Shown here in pieces: positions 45,692 to 54,338 of a stretch of DNA of 64,000 bases. The stretch spans positions 124,001 to 188,000 of the forward strand of contig CAVOZC010000007.1 of NCBI GenBank assembly GCA_963700865.1, read 5' to 3'. The DNA comes from CAVOGJ01 sp963700865. Its GTDB lineage: Bacteria > Planctomycetota > Planctomycetia > Pirellulales > Pirellulaceae. Every line of letters begins with the position of its first letter. The first letter of the stretch is position 1. Under the pieces are notes generated by a model. That model was not told where the DNA came from and did no database searches. It saw only the letters and a program-made list of their open reading frames with translations. The position numbers were made by a program, and so were the translations under genes.

Positions 45692-47134
45692 TTAGAACGG
45701 GTCATCCGCCCCGGCATTGAACTGTTCCAACTCGTCATAGCCACGATGGGCCGGCGACACGAAACGGGTAAAGTCCTTTTGCCAGAGGAGTTTGACCACG
45801 CCGACCGGACCGTTGCGCTGCTTCGCGATAATGATCTCCGCCTCGCCGGCGACTTCTTCCTGCTCTTCGCCCGTGCGAAAGTATTCCTCGCGATGGACGA
45901 ACATGACCACATCCGCGTCCTGCTCGATGGCTCCCGACTCGCGGAGGTGACTTAAACGGGGTCGATGATTGTCCTTGGTCGCCTCGGCTTGGCGATTGAG
46001 TTGAGCCAGGCAGAGCACGGGCACCTCCAATTCGCGCGCCAGACCTTTCAGACGTCGGGCAATCTTGGCGACCTGCTCCTGACGCGGGTCGCGCGAATTG
46101 TCCGGTTCGATGAGCTGCAGGTAATCGATCACCACCAGTCCCAGCCGACCCTCTTTCTTCTTCACACGACGCGCGGCCGCGGCGATTTCCGTGACCGTTC
46201 GTGATGGTGAATCGTCCACGTATAATGGGGACGAGCTGATTTCGGCGGCCTTGTCGACCAACCGCTGCCGATCCTCCTTCCGCACGGTGCCGGCCCGCAT
46301 GCGGTGTCCGTTGACCTGAGACAGCGAGCACAGCAGACGATCGATCAATTCTATCGACGACATTTCCAGGCTGACGAACAGCACGGGGTTCCGCACGGCA
46401 ATCGCCGCGTGTTCGGCGATATTCATGGCGAAGGCGGTTTTTCCCATGCTGGGCCGCGCGGCCAGAATAATCAACTCGGAATTGTGCAGGCCCCCCAACA
46501 GCGCGTCCATGTCCGGGAACCCGGTTTCCACGGCGCCATCGACATGCGTCCCTTTCAGCTTGGCATCGAGCCGATCCATGGCCGCGAAAAGGAGTTCCTC
46601 AAAGTTGCGGATGTTCGTCGACGCCCGACTGTCATAAATTTCGAAAATCCGTTGCTCGGATCGATTGATCAGTTCCTCCGGCGCGGTCTCATCGTCATGG
46701 GCATCCTTGAGAATCTGCGTGGCGGCGGAAATCATCTCTCGCCGCAAGGCGTGCCGACGAATCAGCTGCGCGTACTCGGCCGCATGGGCCGCGTGCGGAA
46801 CGGCGGAAGCCAAACGAGCGAGATAGGCCACGCCACCCACGGCCTCCAACTCGGCCGTTTCCTTGAGGCGAGCCACGATCAGTTTTTCGTCAATCGCCTT
46901 GTTGCTATTGTGCAGGTCCAGCAGGGCGGCGAAGAGTCGGCCGTGGGCCTGATCAAAGAAATCTTCCGCCCGGACGACGGGCGCCACTTCATCACAGACG
47001 TCCGGCTTGATGAGGATGCTGCCCAGCAGACAGAATTCGGCGTCCGCGTCGTGAGGGGCCCCGCGTCCCGCAAAGTCGCCCGTTTCGAGGCGCGGCTTGA
47101 TTTTCTGAGAGTCCACTCGGCGTTTGGTAACCAA
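45692..47134 (-). CDS. dnaB: Replicative DNA helicase DnaB
   Basis: 480 residues; TTG start at 47134 preceded by AAGGAGG. N-terminal DnaB domain (AEFCLLGSILIKPDVCDEVA, DFFDQAHGRLFAALLDLHN), then RecA-like helicase domain: Walker A LAARPSMGKTAFAMNIAEHA, LFVSLEMSSIELIDRLL, Walker B VVIDYLQLIEPDNS, LAQLNRQAE and SGAIEQDADVVMFVHR. Unwinds the fork. Separated from rplI by about 610 bases full of repeats. Confidence 0.97.
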   Translation of the reverse strand: MVTKRRVDSQKIKPRLETGDFAGRGAPHDADAEFCLLGSILIKPDVCDEVAPVVRAEDFFDQAHGRLFAALLDLHNSNKAIDEKLIVARLKETAELEAVGGVAYLARLASAVPHAAHAAEYAQLIRRHALRREMISAATQILKDAHDDETAPEELINRSEQRIFEIYDSRASTNIRNFEELLFAAMDRLDAKLKGTHVDGAVETGFPDMDALLGGLHNSELIILAARPSMGKTAFAMNIAEHAAIAVRNPVLFVSLEMSSIELIDRLLCSLSQVNGHRMRAGTVRKEDRQRLVDKAAEISSSPLYVDDSPSRTVTEIAAAARRVKKKEGRLGLVVIDYLQLIEPDNSRDPRQEQVAKIARRLKGLARELEVPVLCLAQLNRQAEATKDNHRPRLSHLRESGAIEQDADVVMFVHREEYFRTGEEQEEVAGEAEIIIAKQRNGPVGVVKLLWQKDFTRFVSPAHRGYDELEQFNAGADDPF

Positions 47135-47176
47135 ATCGAATCCTCCTTGTTTCGAGTCCGTTGGCAGGCAACCGAC

Positions 47177-47257
47177 GTGGGATAGGCTTCCAGCCTGTCA
47201 AGACTGCCTTGTCTCCATCCCCGGTCATTCCCATGACCGGCGAGAAGCCTGTCGCAC
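47177..47257. repeat. Hairpin repeat related to the one at 34.7 kb, with inverted partner and GACCGG stem
   Basis: GTGGGATAGGCTTCCAGCCT at 47177 matches the repeat at 34708. An inverted partial copy (GAGAAGCCTGTCGCAC) lies at 47242-47257. Between them CCGGTCAT-TCCC-ATGACCGG forms a perfect 8-bp stem at 47221-47240. The gap 47135-47745 is a repeat-loaded spacer upstream of dnaB. Confidence 0.8.
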
Positions 47258-47512
47258 GAATCGTCCCCGTCGACATCGCACGCGTCTCGCCGGCACGCCA
47301 TCATAACGGGCACGCGTGCGTCGGCAAGCAATGCGTGACAGGAGATGTCCCGACATTACGGTGCCTGCGCCAAGAAAAACGCGACATCGTGCGCGTGGGT
47401 GGCGATGGGCAGGGCCAAAATTTTGCGTCGGCGGTGCAAAGCCTGTTGGTGACCGGTCGGCAACGGGTGTTCGCCGCGTTCCGCTCGGTTTCAACCGCCA
47501 TCCTTCCTCGGA

Positions 47513-47677
47513 CTCGTACTCAGCATCGCGGTACTCGTACTCGAATGGGGCGTCGGCTCGATTCAGATGATCGCTTCGAGTGCGAGTACCGCGATGCTGA
47601 GTACGAGTACCGGGTGGCGCCTGAGTACGAGTACCGGCTGGCGCCTGAGTACGAGTACCGGCTGGCGCCTGAGCACG
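47513..47677. repeat. Long inverted repeat joined to a 24-bp tandem repeat
   Basis: Left arm 47513-47544 (CTCGTACTCAGCATCGCGGT...) and right arm 47576-47607 are 32 bases with one mismatch, able to form a large cruciform with a 31-base loop. The right arm runs into tandem copies of CTGAGTACGAGTACCGGCTG plus GCGC, starting at 47597, 47621, 47645 and a partial one at 47669 (period 24). All lie in the spacer upstream of dnaB and downstream of rplI; no gene overlaps. Confidence 0.9.
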
Positions 47678-47745
47678 CCTATGTCCGGTTCATCCACACG
47701 GACGCCCGCGGACATTTGGGGTCTGACAAGCCTCGACCGACCCGA

Positions 47746-48210
47746 CTAATCGTCGGCAGCGGTATCCTTTTGTACGGAGGGTACCACCCAAACCTTGATC
47801 TCGGTGTCGACGTTTTGATGTAGTTGCACGCGGACCGTGTAGAGCCCCAATTCCTTCAGTGGTCCCTCGAGCTTGATCTGGTCGGTGCTGAGCGTAAACT
47901 CCTGCTGTTTCAGCGCCGCCGTGATATCGACCGGGCCGACGCTGCCGTACAACTGGCCGTCATCATTCGCGTTGGCTTCGATGGTGATACTCAACTTGCC
48001 AAGTTCGCTCGCCAGGTCACGAAAGCCCTTGAGTCGTTGATTTTCGATTTCCTGCAGTTTGGCCTTGTGCTTCTCGACCATCCGCTTGTGATGTTCGGTG
48101 GCGACAGTGGCCAACCCTTGCGGCAACAGGAAATTGTTCGCAAAGCCCGGTTTTACCTCGACCACGTCACCTTGCCGCCCCAGATGGTCGACCGATTGGA
48201 TCAAGAGCAA
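47746..48210 (-). CDS. rplI: Ribosomal protein L9
   Basis: 154 residues. MLLIQSVDHLGRQGDVVEVKPGFANNFLLPQGLA is the highly conserved L9 start (quoted here in part: LGRQGDVVEVKPGFANN), and the C-terminal domain has LYGSVGPVDI and VRVQLHQNVDTEIKVWV. TTG start with GGAGG eight bases upstream. Follows the 19-codon basic reading frame and ssb. Confidence 0.97.
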   Translation of the reverse strand: MLLIQSVDHLGRQGDVVEVKPGFANNFLLPQGLATVATEHHKRMVEKHKAKLQEIENQRLKGFRDLASELGKLSITIEANANDDGQLYGSVGPVDITAALKQQEFTLSTDQIKLEGPLKELGLYTVRVQLHQNVDTEIKVWVVPSVQKDTAADD

Positions 48211-48232
48211 CTCAATACCTCCGTTGGGACCC

Positions 48233-48292
48233 TTAGGAAGTCGTTTCGCGCTTGATCCGTGTTTTCTTCTTCTTGGTTTTGGTTGCGGGCAT
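48233..48292 (-). CDS. Tiny highly basic reading frame between ssb and rplI (19 residues)
   Basis: ATG at 48292, stop TAA at 48233, product MPATKTKKKKTRIKRETTS, nine Lys/Arg of 19. A weak ribosome site (AGGCGAG) lies a few bases upstream. The slot is where many bacteria carry rpsR, which is not found in this window. It may be a short leader, a small ribosome-associated peptide, or chance; I cannot tell. Confidence 0.4.
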   Translation of the reverse strand: MPATKTKKKKTRIKRETTS

Positions 48293-48419
48293 GATTTTCT
48301 CGCCTTGGCTGCTGTTAAACGCTAACTTCTTTTGATTTTACGATTTGTTGAATCGGAGCGCAGAGCCGTCCACGCCGGCGGCCCCGACGTGTGGTTGCGA
48401 TTTGTGTCAGTGGCGAGTA

Positions 48420-48839
48420 CTAGAACGGAATCTCATCCTGAGGTGCTCCCGTCGCGGCGGATGCTGGTTCACTGTAGGCATTTCCGCCTCCACTGTTGCC
48501 GCCCCCACCCCGGGCACCCACCATCTGCATCCGTTCGCAGACGACCTTGACCTTGGATCGCTTTTCGCCCTCTCCGGTTTCCCACGTTTCCTGCTTCAAT
48601 CGCCCCTCGATCAGGATGGGCGAGCCTTTCGTGAGGTACTGGCCGGCCACTTCGGCGGTGCGGCCCCAAAGGGTCACATCGATAAACGAAGTCTCCTCCA
48701 CCCACTCCCCCGCTTGATTCTTTCGCCGATCATTGACTGCCAAGCCGACATCGGCGACGGCCATCCCACTCGGCAGGTGTCGCAGTTCGATGTCTCGCGT
48801 CAAGTTACCCAAGAGAATCACGCGATTAAAACTAGCCAT
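48420..48839 (-). CDS. ssb: Single-stranded DNA-binding protein
   Basis: 139 residues from the ATG at 48839 (GGAGG upstream). OB-fold: MASFNRVILLGNLTRDIELR, GMAVADVGLAVNDRR, ETSFIDVTLWGRTAEVAGQY, KGSPILIEGRLKQETWE. A Gly/Asn linker and the acidic tip DEIPF, the partner-binding C-terminus, are present. Between rpsF and rplI. Confidence 0.96.
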   Translation of the reverse strand: MASFNRVILLGNLTRDIELRHLPSGMAVADVGLAVNDRRKNQAGEWVEETSFIDVTLWGRTAEVAGQYLTKGSPILIEGRLKQETWETGEGEKRSKVKVVCERMQMVGARGGGGNSGGGNAYSEPASAATGAPQDEIPF

Positions 48840-48993
48840 CACAACCTCCTTTGCCATGCCAAGTCATGCGGAACGTGTACATCTGTCACCCTGCGACGCC
48901 AGCGTACCAAACCGCGTCCGACCTGACAAGCGAGGGGTTTAGGCCCCCCAAAGCGGCCCATCCAGGGCCTCCGGTCGTGGAGGCGGCGACCTG

Positions 48994-49362
48994 CTAGGTC
49001 GCGGCCACCGCCGCGGTTTCCGCGCTCTTTCCGCCGGTCTTGGCGTGTTCGACAAGGGCGTCGACCAATCGCGGTTCGACCGTCAGGATCAGGTCCCGCA
49101 GCACGTCATTATTCAACTGGGCGGCTCGCCGCAATTCGCCCAGCTTGGAGCGATCCAGTCGGAAGTAGACGAGCCAATACGCACCCTTGCGTTGTCCGTT
49201 GATGGGGTAAGCCAGCTTTTGCTCCGCCCACAGGCGGCTCACCAGCACCTCACCGCCGCATTTTTCGATCATTTCGCCAATTCGGCCGGTCACCGCACCT
49301 GCGTCCCGCGAATAGCGGTTCGCGTCAAGCAGGTACATGCCTTCATAAACAGATTCTGCCAA
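48994..49362 (-). CDS. rpsF: Ribosomal protein S6
   Basis: 122 residues, TTG at 49362 (AAGGAG upstream) one base after the pth stop; the longer frame upstream overlaps pth and is unlikely. AESVYEGMYLLDANRYS, CGGEVLVSRLWAEQKLAYPI, KGAYWLVYFRLD and LNNDVLRDLILTVEP are S6-typical. Precedes ssb. Confidence 0.95.
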   Translation of the reverse strand: MAESVYEGMYLLDANRYSRDAGAVTGRIGEMIEKCGGEVLVSRLWAEQKLAYPINGQRKGAYWLVYFRLDRSKLGELRRAAQLNNDVLRDLILTVEPRLVDALVEHAKTGGKSAETAAVAAT

Positions 49363-49363
49363 A

Positions 49364-50014
49364 CTACAACTCCTTGTTCTTGCCCGCGTTGTTACCCGCA
49401 TGCTTGGCCGCGGGCTCGTCGATCATTGATTTCTTCTTATCCGTCGGGGTCGGATCGGCGTTATAACGATTCATGCACTCCTGCGTGCCTAACGTCACCC
49501 AATCCGCCGCCGCAGTGGCCGCCCGGGAGAGGCTGGAAGCCAATTCGGGCACTTCATCTTTTCCAAATTTACTCAAGACGTAGTCGGCCACGTCCCACGC
49601 CGGTGGCGGCGATCCAATCCCGAATCGCAACCTGGGAATCGCGGAAGTTCCCAAGCGATGCAGGATATCCGCCAACCCTTTCTGTCCACCCGCCGAACCG
49701 CTGGGTCGAAACCGCAAGCGTGCCAATGGGAGGTGGAAATCATCACAAATCACCAGCACGTCGCACGCCTCCAGTCGGTAAAAATCCCGTGCCGGTAAGA
49801 CGCTGGCGCCGCTCAAGTTCATGAATGTCTGCGGCATCAGCAGCAAGACGCTCTCCCCACCCACCTGGGCCTCACTCACCTCCCCTTGAAACTTGACTCG
49901 CGGTCGTCCCGTCGCGTGGCGACGAGCCAGCTCGCGCAGCACTTCGAATCCAATATTGTGACGGGTCCCTTCATACTTGCGACCGGGATTTCCGAGACCC
50001 ACGATTAACTTCAT
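49364..50014 (-). CDS. pth: Peptidyl-tRNA hydrolase
   Basis: 216 residues. MKLIVGLGNPGRKYEGTRHN (with catalytic Asn and His region), PQTFMNLSGASV, DVLVICDDFHLPLARLRFR with the catalytic Asp, and SAGGQKGLADILHRLGT are hallmarks. Recycles peptidyl-tRNA released during translation. The C-terminal tail beyond ~190 is charged. Between rplY and rpsF, as in other bacteria. Confidence 0.97.
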   Translation of the reverse strand: MKLIVGLGNPGRKYEGTRHNIGFEVLRELARRHATGRPRVKFQGEVSEAQVGGESVLLLMPQTFMNLSGASVLPARDFYRLEACDVLVICDDFHLPLARLRFRPSGSAGGQKGLADILHRLGTSAIPRLRFGIGSPPPAWDVADYVLSKFGKDEVPELASSLSRAATAAADWVTLGTQECMNRYNADPTPTDKKKSMIDEPAAKHAGNNAGKNKEL

Positions 50015-50204
50015 AAGCTGGTAATTTCGTCGTCAAGCACTCTGGGCACCGCCTGGTTGTTTGCCGAGCCGCCTCCCGCGATCACCCGGTGGCGGCAACG
50101 TTGCCACGAAGGCCGGCCCCGGCACCATCCGCCGCTGGTGAGATCAACAAACCCGTGTTGGTCGCCCCCAAGTGGGCTCGACACGGCCCGCGTTTCCACC
50201 AGCA

Positions 50205-50834
50205 CTAATCCTCGTCTCCCTCCTCACCCTTGTCGCCACCGATGACTTCGGGCTCGGCACCCATGTCCGCCACAGCCTCTTCTTCCGGCATCTCGACCGG
50301 TTCGACACAGGACACGATCGTCGTATCTTCGGGAAGCTGCACTTTGACTCCTGCCGGGATATCGAGGTCGGCCAAAGTCAGTTCTTGCCCCAGTACCAGC
50401 TCGTTGATGTTGACTTCCAGGTGTTCCGGAATGGCGTTGGCACGGCATTCGATCATGACGGAGTGTACGGCATGCTCCACCACGCCACCTTGTTTTGTTC
50501 CCGGTGCGTCGCCTCGTAAGACAATGGCGACTTCGACGTCGACCACTTCATCGGCTCGGACGCGTGTGAGATCGACATGCAGGACGGTACTGCCGAGGGC
50601 GTCCCATTGGACGTCGGTCAACAGAGCGGTTTCGTTTGCGGCTCCTTGCAGTTGCACGAGCAATACATTGTGACGCAACGCCGCACCCAATTCGGTCGAC
50701 TTGAGCGACAACGTAATCGTGCCTTCGCCGTGTCCGTACAGCACGGCCGGAATGTGTCCCGAGCGGCGCAGCTTTTTGGCATGAGCCGTCCCGCGGCCCG
50801 TTCGCTCCGCGACATTGAGGACTTCTGTTGACAT
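50205..50834 (-). CDS. rplY: Ribosomal protein L25 / Ctc family
   Basis: 209 residues. N-terminal L25 domain (MSTEVLNVAERTGRGTAHAK, RRSGHIPAVLYGHGE) and a C-terminal Ctc-type beta domain (VVDVEVAIVLRGDAPGTKQGG, LEVNINELVLGQELTLADL). The tail is acidic (EGDED). Binds 5S rRNA. First gene of the leftward translation cluster. Confidence 0.95.
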   Translation of the reverse strand: MSTEVLNVAERTGRGTAHAKKLRRSGHIPAVLYGHGEGTITLSLKSTELGAALRHNVLLVQLQGAANETALLTDVQWDALGSTVLHVDLTRVRADEVVDVEVAIVLRGDAPGTKQGGVVEHAVHSVMIECRANAIPEHLEVNINELVLGQELTLADLDIPAGVKVQLPEDTTIVSCVEPVEMPEEEAVADMGAEPEVIGGDKGEEGDED

Positions 50835-51118
50835 GCGATTGATCCTTCCAACACCGTGGGATATACCCTCTGAACGACGGCGACCTCCCGCGCGTCGGCT
50901 GCGGGAGGAGGCCCTGGCGGAGGGGTGCCTGGGTCTGAGTCAGTGAAACCACACATTTTGGCACAGAATACGTCGCTGACAACCCCAGATAGTGGCTCCC
51001 CGCCTCCAACCGCCCGGCCCGACGTGGATCCCGGACCGTGGGGCTGCTTGTCACCACCCTCGGCAACGACTAGGCTTTCGACGCAGGCGCGGTCGTTACC
51101 TCGTTTCGAAGACGGTCC

Positions 51119-51451
51119 ATGGCGAAATCCACGAAGAAAGTGTTTGAATACGTCGAGCCCATCGGGGCCCGCGTGCTGGTGCGGAAGGACGAACCCAAGC
51201 GGGAAACGAAGGGGGGCATCGCTTTGCCGGATGCCGCCGAAATTCCCACCATTACCGGCCGCATCGTCGCCATTTCCGCTCAAGTTGAACACGACGAGGA
51301 TGTGCCGCTCAGGCAGTATGACCGCATCCTCTTCCACCCCAAGAGCGCCATTCCCGTCGATTTCGAACCCGATAACCAGCTCTTCGTCGTGCCCGTGGAG
51401 GACGTGGTGGCGGTCTTTCGCCGAGAAGAGCAGCGAGAGGCGCCTCCCTGA
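51119..51451 (+). CDS. groES: GroES co-chaperonin
   Basis: 110 residues. EPIGARVLVRKDEPKRETKG (mobile-loop start), GGIALPDAAEIPTITGRIVA and YDRILFHPKSAIPVDFEPDN follow the Cpn10 pattern. It is not followed by groEL here: the next gene runs the other way. No CIRCE-like inverted repeat was recognised in the 284 bases upstream (50835-51118), which also serves as divergent promoter space with rplY. Confidence 0.9.
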   Translation: MAKSTKKVFEYVEPIGARVLVRKDEPKRETKGGIALPDAAEIPTITGRIVAISAQVEHDEDVPLRQYDRILFHPKSAIPVDFEPDNQLFVVPVEDVVAVFRREEQREAPP

Positions 51452-51523
51452 GGACTTCGATGGCAATGCTTGGTGAGGCTGCCGGGCGCTCCCTCCCCAG
51501 GGCCTTCTACGTGCCGCCGCCGC

Positions 51524-53311
51524 TCAGTGTTCCTTGATCCAGGCGGCCATGATTTCCAGGGCCTCCGGCGCGCATGTCTGGCTGATCATCTGGTATTCCA
51601 TGGGTGATCCCGTGGTGCATTCCTGGAACAGATGGTTCAACCCGGCCAGCCGCACACAGCGAGACCCGGTGTTCCCGCCGCGCTGCAGCGCGGCCTCGAT
51701 CGCCGGCAAGTTCACGTCGACGACGACCTGCAGGTCCTTTTCACCGTTGAGGGCCAGCACGGGGCAGGAGACTTTTTCCAGCGCCGGGATGGGATCGTAG
51801 GTGATGAAGTAACGAAACCAGGGGGTAGACATCTGCTGCAACTGCAACCGGCTGAGGGATTCGCTGGCGTTCTTCGCCAGCCGAGCCGCCTCGTCCTCCT
51901 CCGGTTCCGCTGCCGCGTCCTGTGGTTGCGATGCTTCCAGTTGCTCTTCGATCAGCCGGGCAAAGGCCTCCTCGGAGATGTTGTCGCGAATGGCCTGCAC
52001 AATTTTCGCCAAGCGGGCTCCCTGCTCTCCAATCATTTCGTTTTCGCTTCCCATCGCCTCCTGGATGGCCCTCACTTGGGTGTCCAAGATGACGCCGCCA
52101 TCCACGCCCGGTCCGGCAAGCAGCACGATGTGGGCCAGGTCGGGTATTAATTCGCTGGCGACGATGGGGGCGATCAATCCTCCCTCACTATGGCCGATGA
52201 TGCCGATGCGGCCACCATCCACCTCGGGATGCGATTTGAGGAAATCGACCGCCGCCGCCGCGTCGTCGGCGAAGTCGCGCGTCGTCGCGGTCCCAAACTC
52301 GCCCTCCGACGCCCCGTTGCCTCGATCATCGTAGCGAAGTACGGCGATCCCCTGCCGAGTCAGGTAATCCGCGATCACCAGGAACGGCTTGTGTCCCATC
52401 AGCGATTCGTCCCGATCCTGGGGGCCGGAACCGCTCACCAGGACGACTGCCGGATAACCGGGACCTTTCTCCGCGGGCAGGGTGAGCGTCCCGACGAGGA
52501 CAATTCCCGCCTTGGAATTCTTGAATCTCGCATCTTCCTCGCGATAAGGATAAGGCTTCTTCGGATTCTGCGGCCGTTCCAGCGGAGTCGCCTCAGCCGC
52601 CTGCTCTACTTTGCGAAGCTCCAGCGGAAACTTGTTGCCAAGTTGTTCCCAGGTGCCCGTCGCCTGATCGCCGGCGTCATTGAGCTTGCCGGTGAACTTT
52701 CCCATGATGGCGGGCACCCGCAGCGTGACGTCAGTGCCATCGACGTCCAGCGTGGCCGCAACGCCCATGGCTTGTTGCGTCAGGCTGTCAAAGAGTACTT
52801 CTTCTTCGCCGTCCTCATTCTGCAAGCGCCGCACCTGGAGTTCCAGTTTTTGCCCGGCGACATCGATGCTGCCACGCCAGGCATCCACGAGCTTGCCGGC
52901 CTCCTTGTCAGCATCCGCGAAGAGCCCTTTCTTCAACTGAAGCGGAAACTCCATCCCATTTTGCTTCCAAGTGCCCTGCAGCGACTGCTGATCTTCGCTG
53001 GCAGCCCCCACGAACGACCCGCCGACCGATTGGGCTTTCAATGTCCATTGACCGTCTTGGAATTGGATGCTGGTCAGTGGAATCTTGATGTTGCCTTGAT
53101 CGAGGCTGGTGATGTTGCCTTGCCAGCCGCCCCCGTCACCGGCCTGCCAGGCGAACTGTAGTCGTAACCGGGCCGGTCCGGCTTGCAGTGTCCCATGCCA
53201 GTTCTGCGTTTTCTCCCGCGGCGGCGCGGCGACTGGCTGCGACCACGCCAAGCCCGTTAGAATCAAGGAAGTGGCCAGCCCGATGGCCCAGCTGTGTGCG
53301 GTGCGTTTCAT
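51524..53311 (-). CDS. Secreted alpha/beta hydrolase with N-terminal beta domain repeats
   Basis: 595 residues with signal peptide (LATSLILTGLAWSQPVAA). The N-terminal about 240 residues hold two similar beta-rich units (WHGTLQAGPARLRLQFAWQ and WRGSIDVAGQKLELQVRRLQ), each ending with G-T-W/Q-x-x-x-x-x-F-P-L-x-L. The hydrolase domain begins near residue 275 (YPAVVLVSGSGPQDRDE), with the nucleophile elbow GIIGHSEGG and a C-terminal His in RLAGLNHLFQ. Probably an esterase or peptidase of the BAAT/S9-like group. A coiled, Glu/Ala-rich insertion lies before the last part. Confidence 0.82.
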   Translation of the reverse strand: MKRTAHSWAIGLATSLILTGLAWSQPVAAPPREKTQNWHGTLQAGPARLRLQFAWQAGDGGGWQGNITSLDQGNIKIPLTSIQFQDGQWTLKAQSVGGSFVGAASEDQQSLQGTWKQNGMEFPLQLKKGLFADADKEAGKLVDAWRGSIDVAGQKLELQVRRLQNEDGEEEVLFDSLTQQAMGVAATLDVDGTDVTLRVPAIMGKFTGKLNDAGDQATGTWEQLGNKFPLELRKVEQAAEATPLERPQNPKKPYPYREEDARFKNSKAGIVLVGTLTLPAEKGPGYPAVVLVSGSGPQDRDESLMGHKPFLVIADYLTRQGIAVLRYDDRGNGASEGEFGTATTRDFADDAAAAVDFLKSHPEVDGGRIGIIGHSEGGLIAPIVASELIPDLAHIVLLAGPGVDGGVILDTQVRAIQEAMGSENEMIGEQGARLAKIVQAIRDNISEEAFARLIEEQLEASQPQDAAAEPEEDEAARLAKNASESLSRLQLQQMSTPWFRYFITYDPIPALEKVSCPVLALNGEKDLQVVVDVNLPAIEAALQRGGNTGSRCVRLAGLNHLFQECTTGSPMEYQMISQTCAPEALEIMAAWIKEH

Positions 53312-53424
53312 AACTTATCCCCGTGATAGAGTCCGGTTGAGGATCAGGCCTGCCAAGGCCGCTCCCCTGGCAACCAAGCGACAACTGAGGTGAGACTACG
53401 CCACTCGGACTGGCAAGGCAATGA

Positions 53425-54227
53425 ATGATGGGGCACCTTTCACCACCCTTGATCGAGATGGACCGGGTTTCCTACGTCGCGGGGGGGCGTTTGATACTCC
53501 GGGACGTATCGTGGAAGGTACGTCCGGGCGAGCACTGGGGCATCCTGGGTCGCAATGGATCGGGCAAAACCACGTTGCTGCAAGTCGCTACGGGTTTCCT
53601 GAGGTCAAACGCCGGCGGACAGGTCCATTGGCTGGGCGACGCCTGTCCCGATCTCCGCGCCTTCCGCACACGGATTGGCTGGGTGACCTCGGACTTGACA
53701 GGTCTCGTGCCGGCACGAGAGACGACCCTCGAACTCGTGATCTCCGGTCGGCACGCGGCCTGGGGATTGCGGCCACCGATTCGTGCGCCGATCATGCGCG
53801 ACGAAACCCAGCGCGCGTGTGATTTGCTTGCCGAGTCGGGCTGCGGGCACCTGGCAAACCAGCCTTTTGTGCATCTGTCACAAGGCGAACAACAACTGGC
53901 CCTGCTGGCCCTGCGCGGATGGCGAGGCCGTTGCTGCTGGTGCTCGACGAACCCTGCGGCGGTCTCGACCCAGGCGCCCGCGAGCGTTTTCTGGCTCAGC
54001 TCACGTCGCTCTTGGTAAGCCCAAACCCGCCGACCCTCGTGATGGTGACCCACCAGGTGGAGGAGCTGCTTCCCGCCATCGCCCAGCTGCTCGTGATGGT
54101 GGATGGCCATGTCGAGCAGAGTGGGCCAAAACAAGATCTGCTGACGTGTGCCTTGCTCGGGCGAATTTATGGCGAACCACCCGCGCGGATCGACCTTCAC
54201 GGCGGACGTCATTGGCCCCAATGGTGA
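53425..54227 (+). CDS. ABC transporter ATP-binding protein, ModF/PhnC-like (one frameshift)
   Basis: About 267 residues after correction. Walker A ILGRNGSGKTTLLQV, a Q-loop-like region near DLRAFRTRIGWVTSDL, signature LSQGEQQLALLALR, Walker B LLLVLDEPCGGLDPGA and H-loop MVTHQVEEL are visible. The shift lies at about 53915-53919 (CTGCGCGGAT); adding one base gives ALRRMARPLLLVLDEP. Motif order resembles the stand-alone ATPases with one nucleotide domain. No permease is adjacent, so the transported substrate is not predictable. Confidence 0.85.
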
Positions 54228-54338
54228 CTGGACGCCTCCCGCCGATCGGCATAGGTTTTCAGTAGCATGGACCTCATTATCCTGTCGATTGTTCGCCCGA
54301 CCAACTCGTGCAGCGAGCCTTGATGGCTGGCATGCCTG

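Noticed and set aside
50835..51118. CIRCE-like heat-shock operator upstream of groES
   Set aside because: The expected inverted TTAGCACTC pattern was not found.
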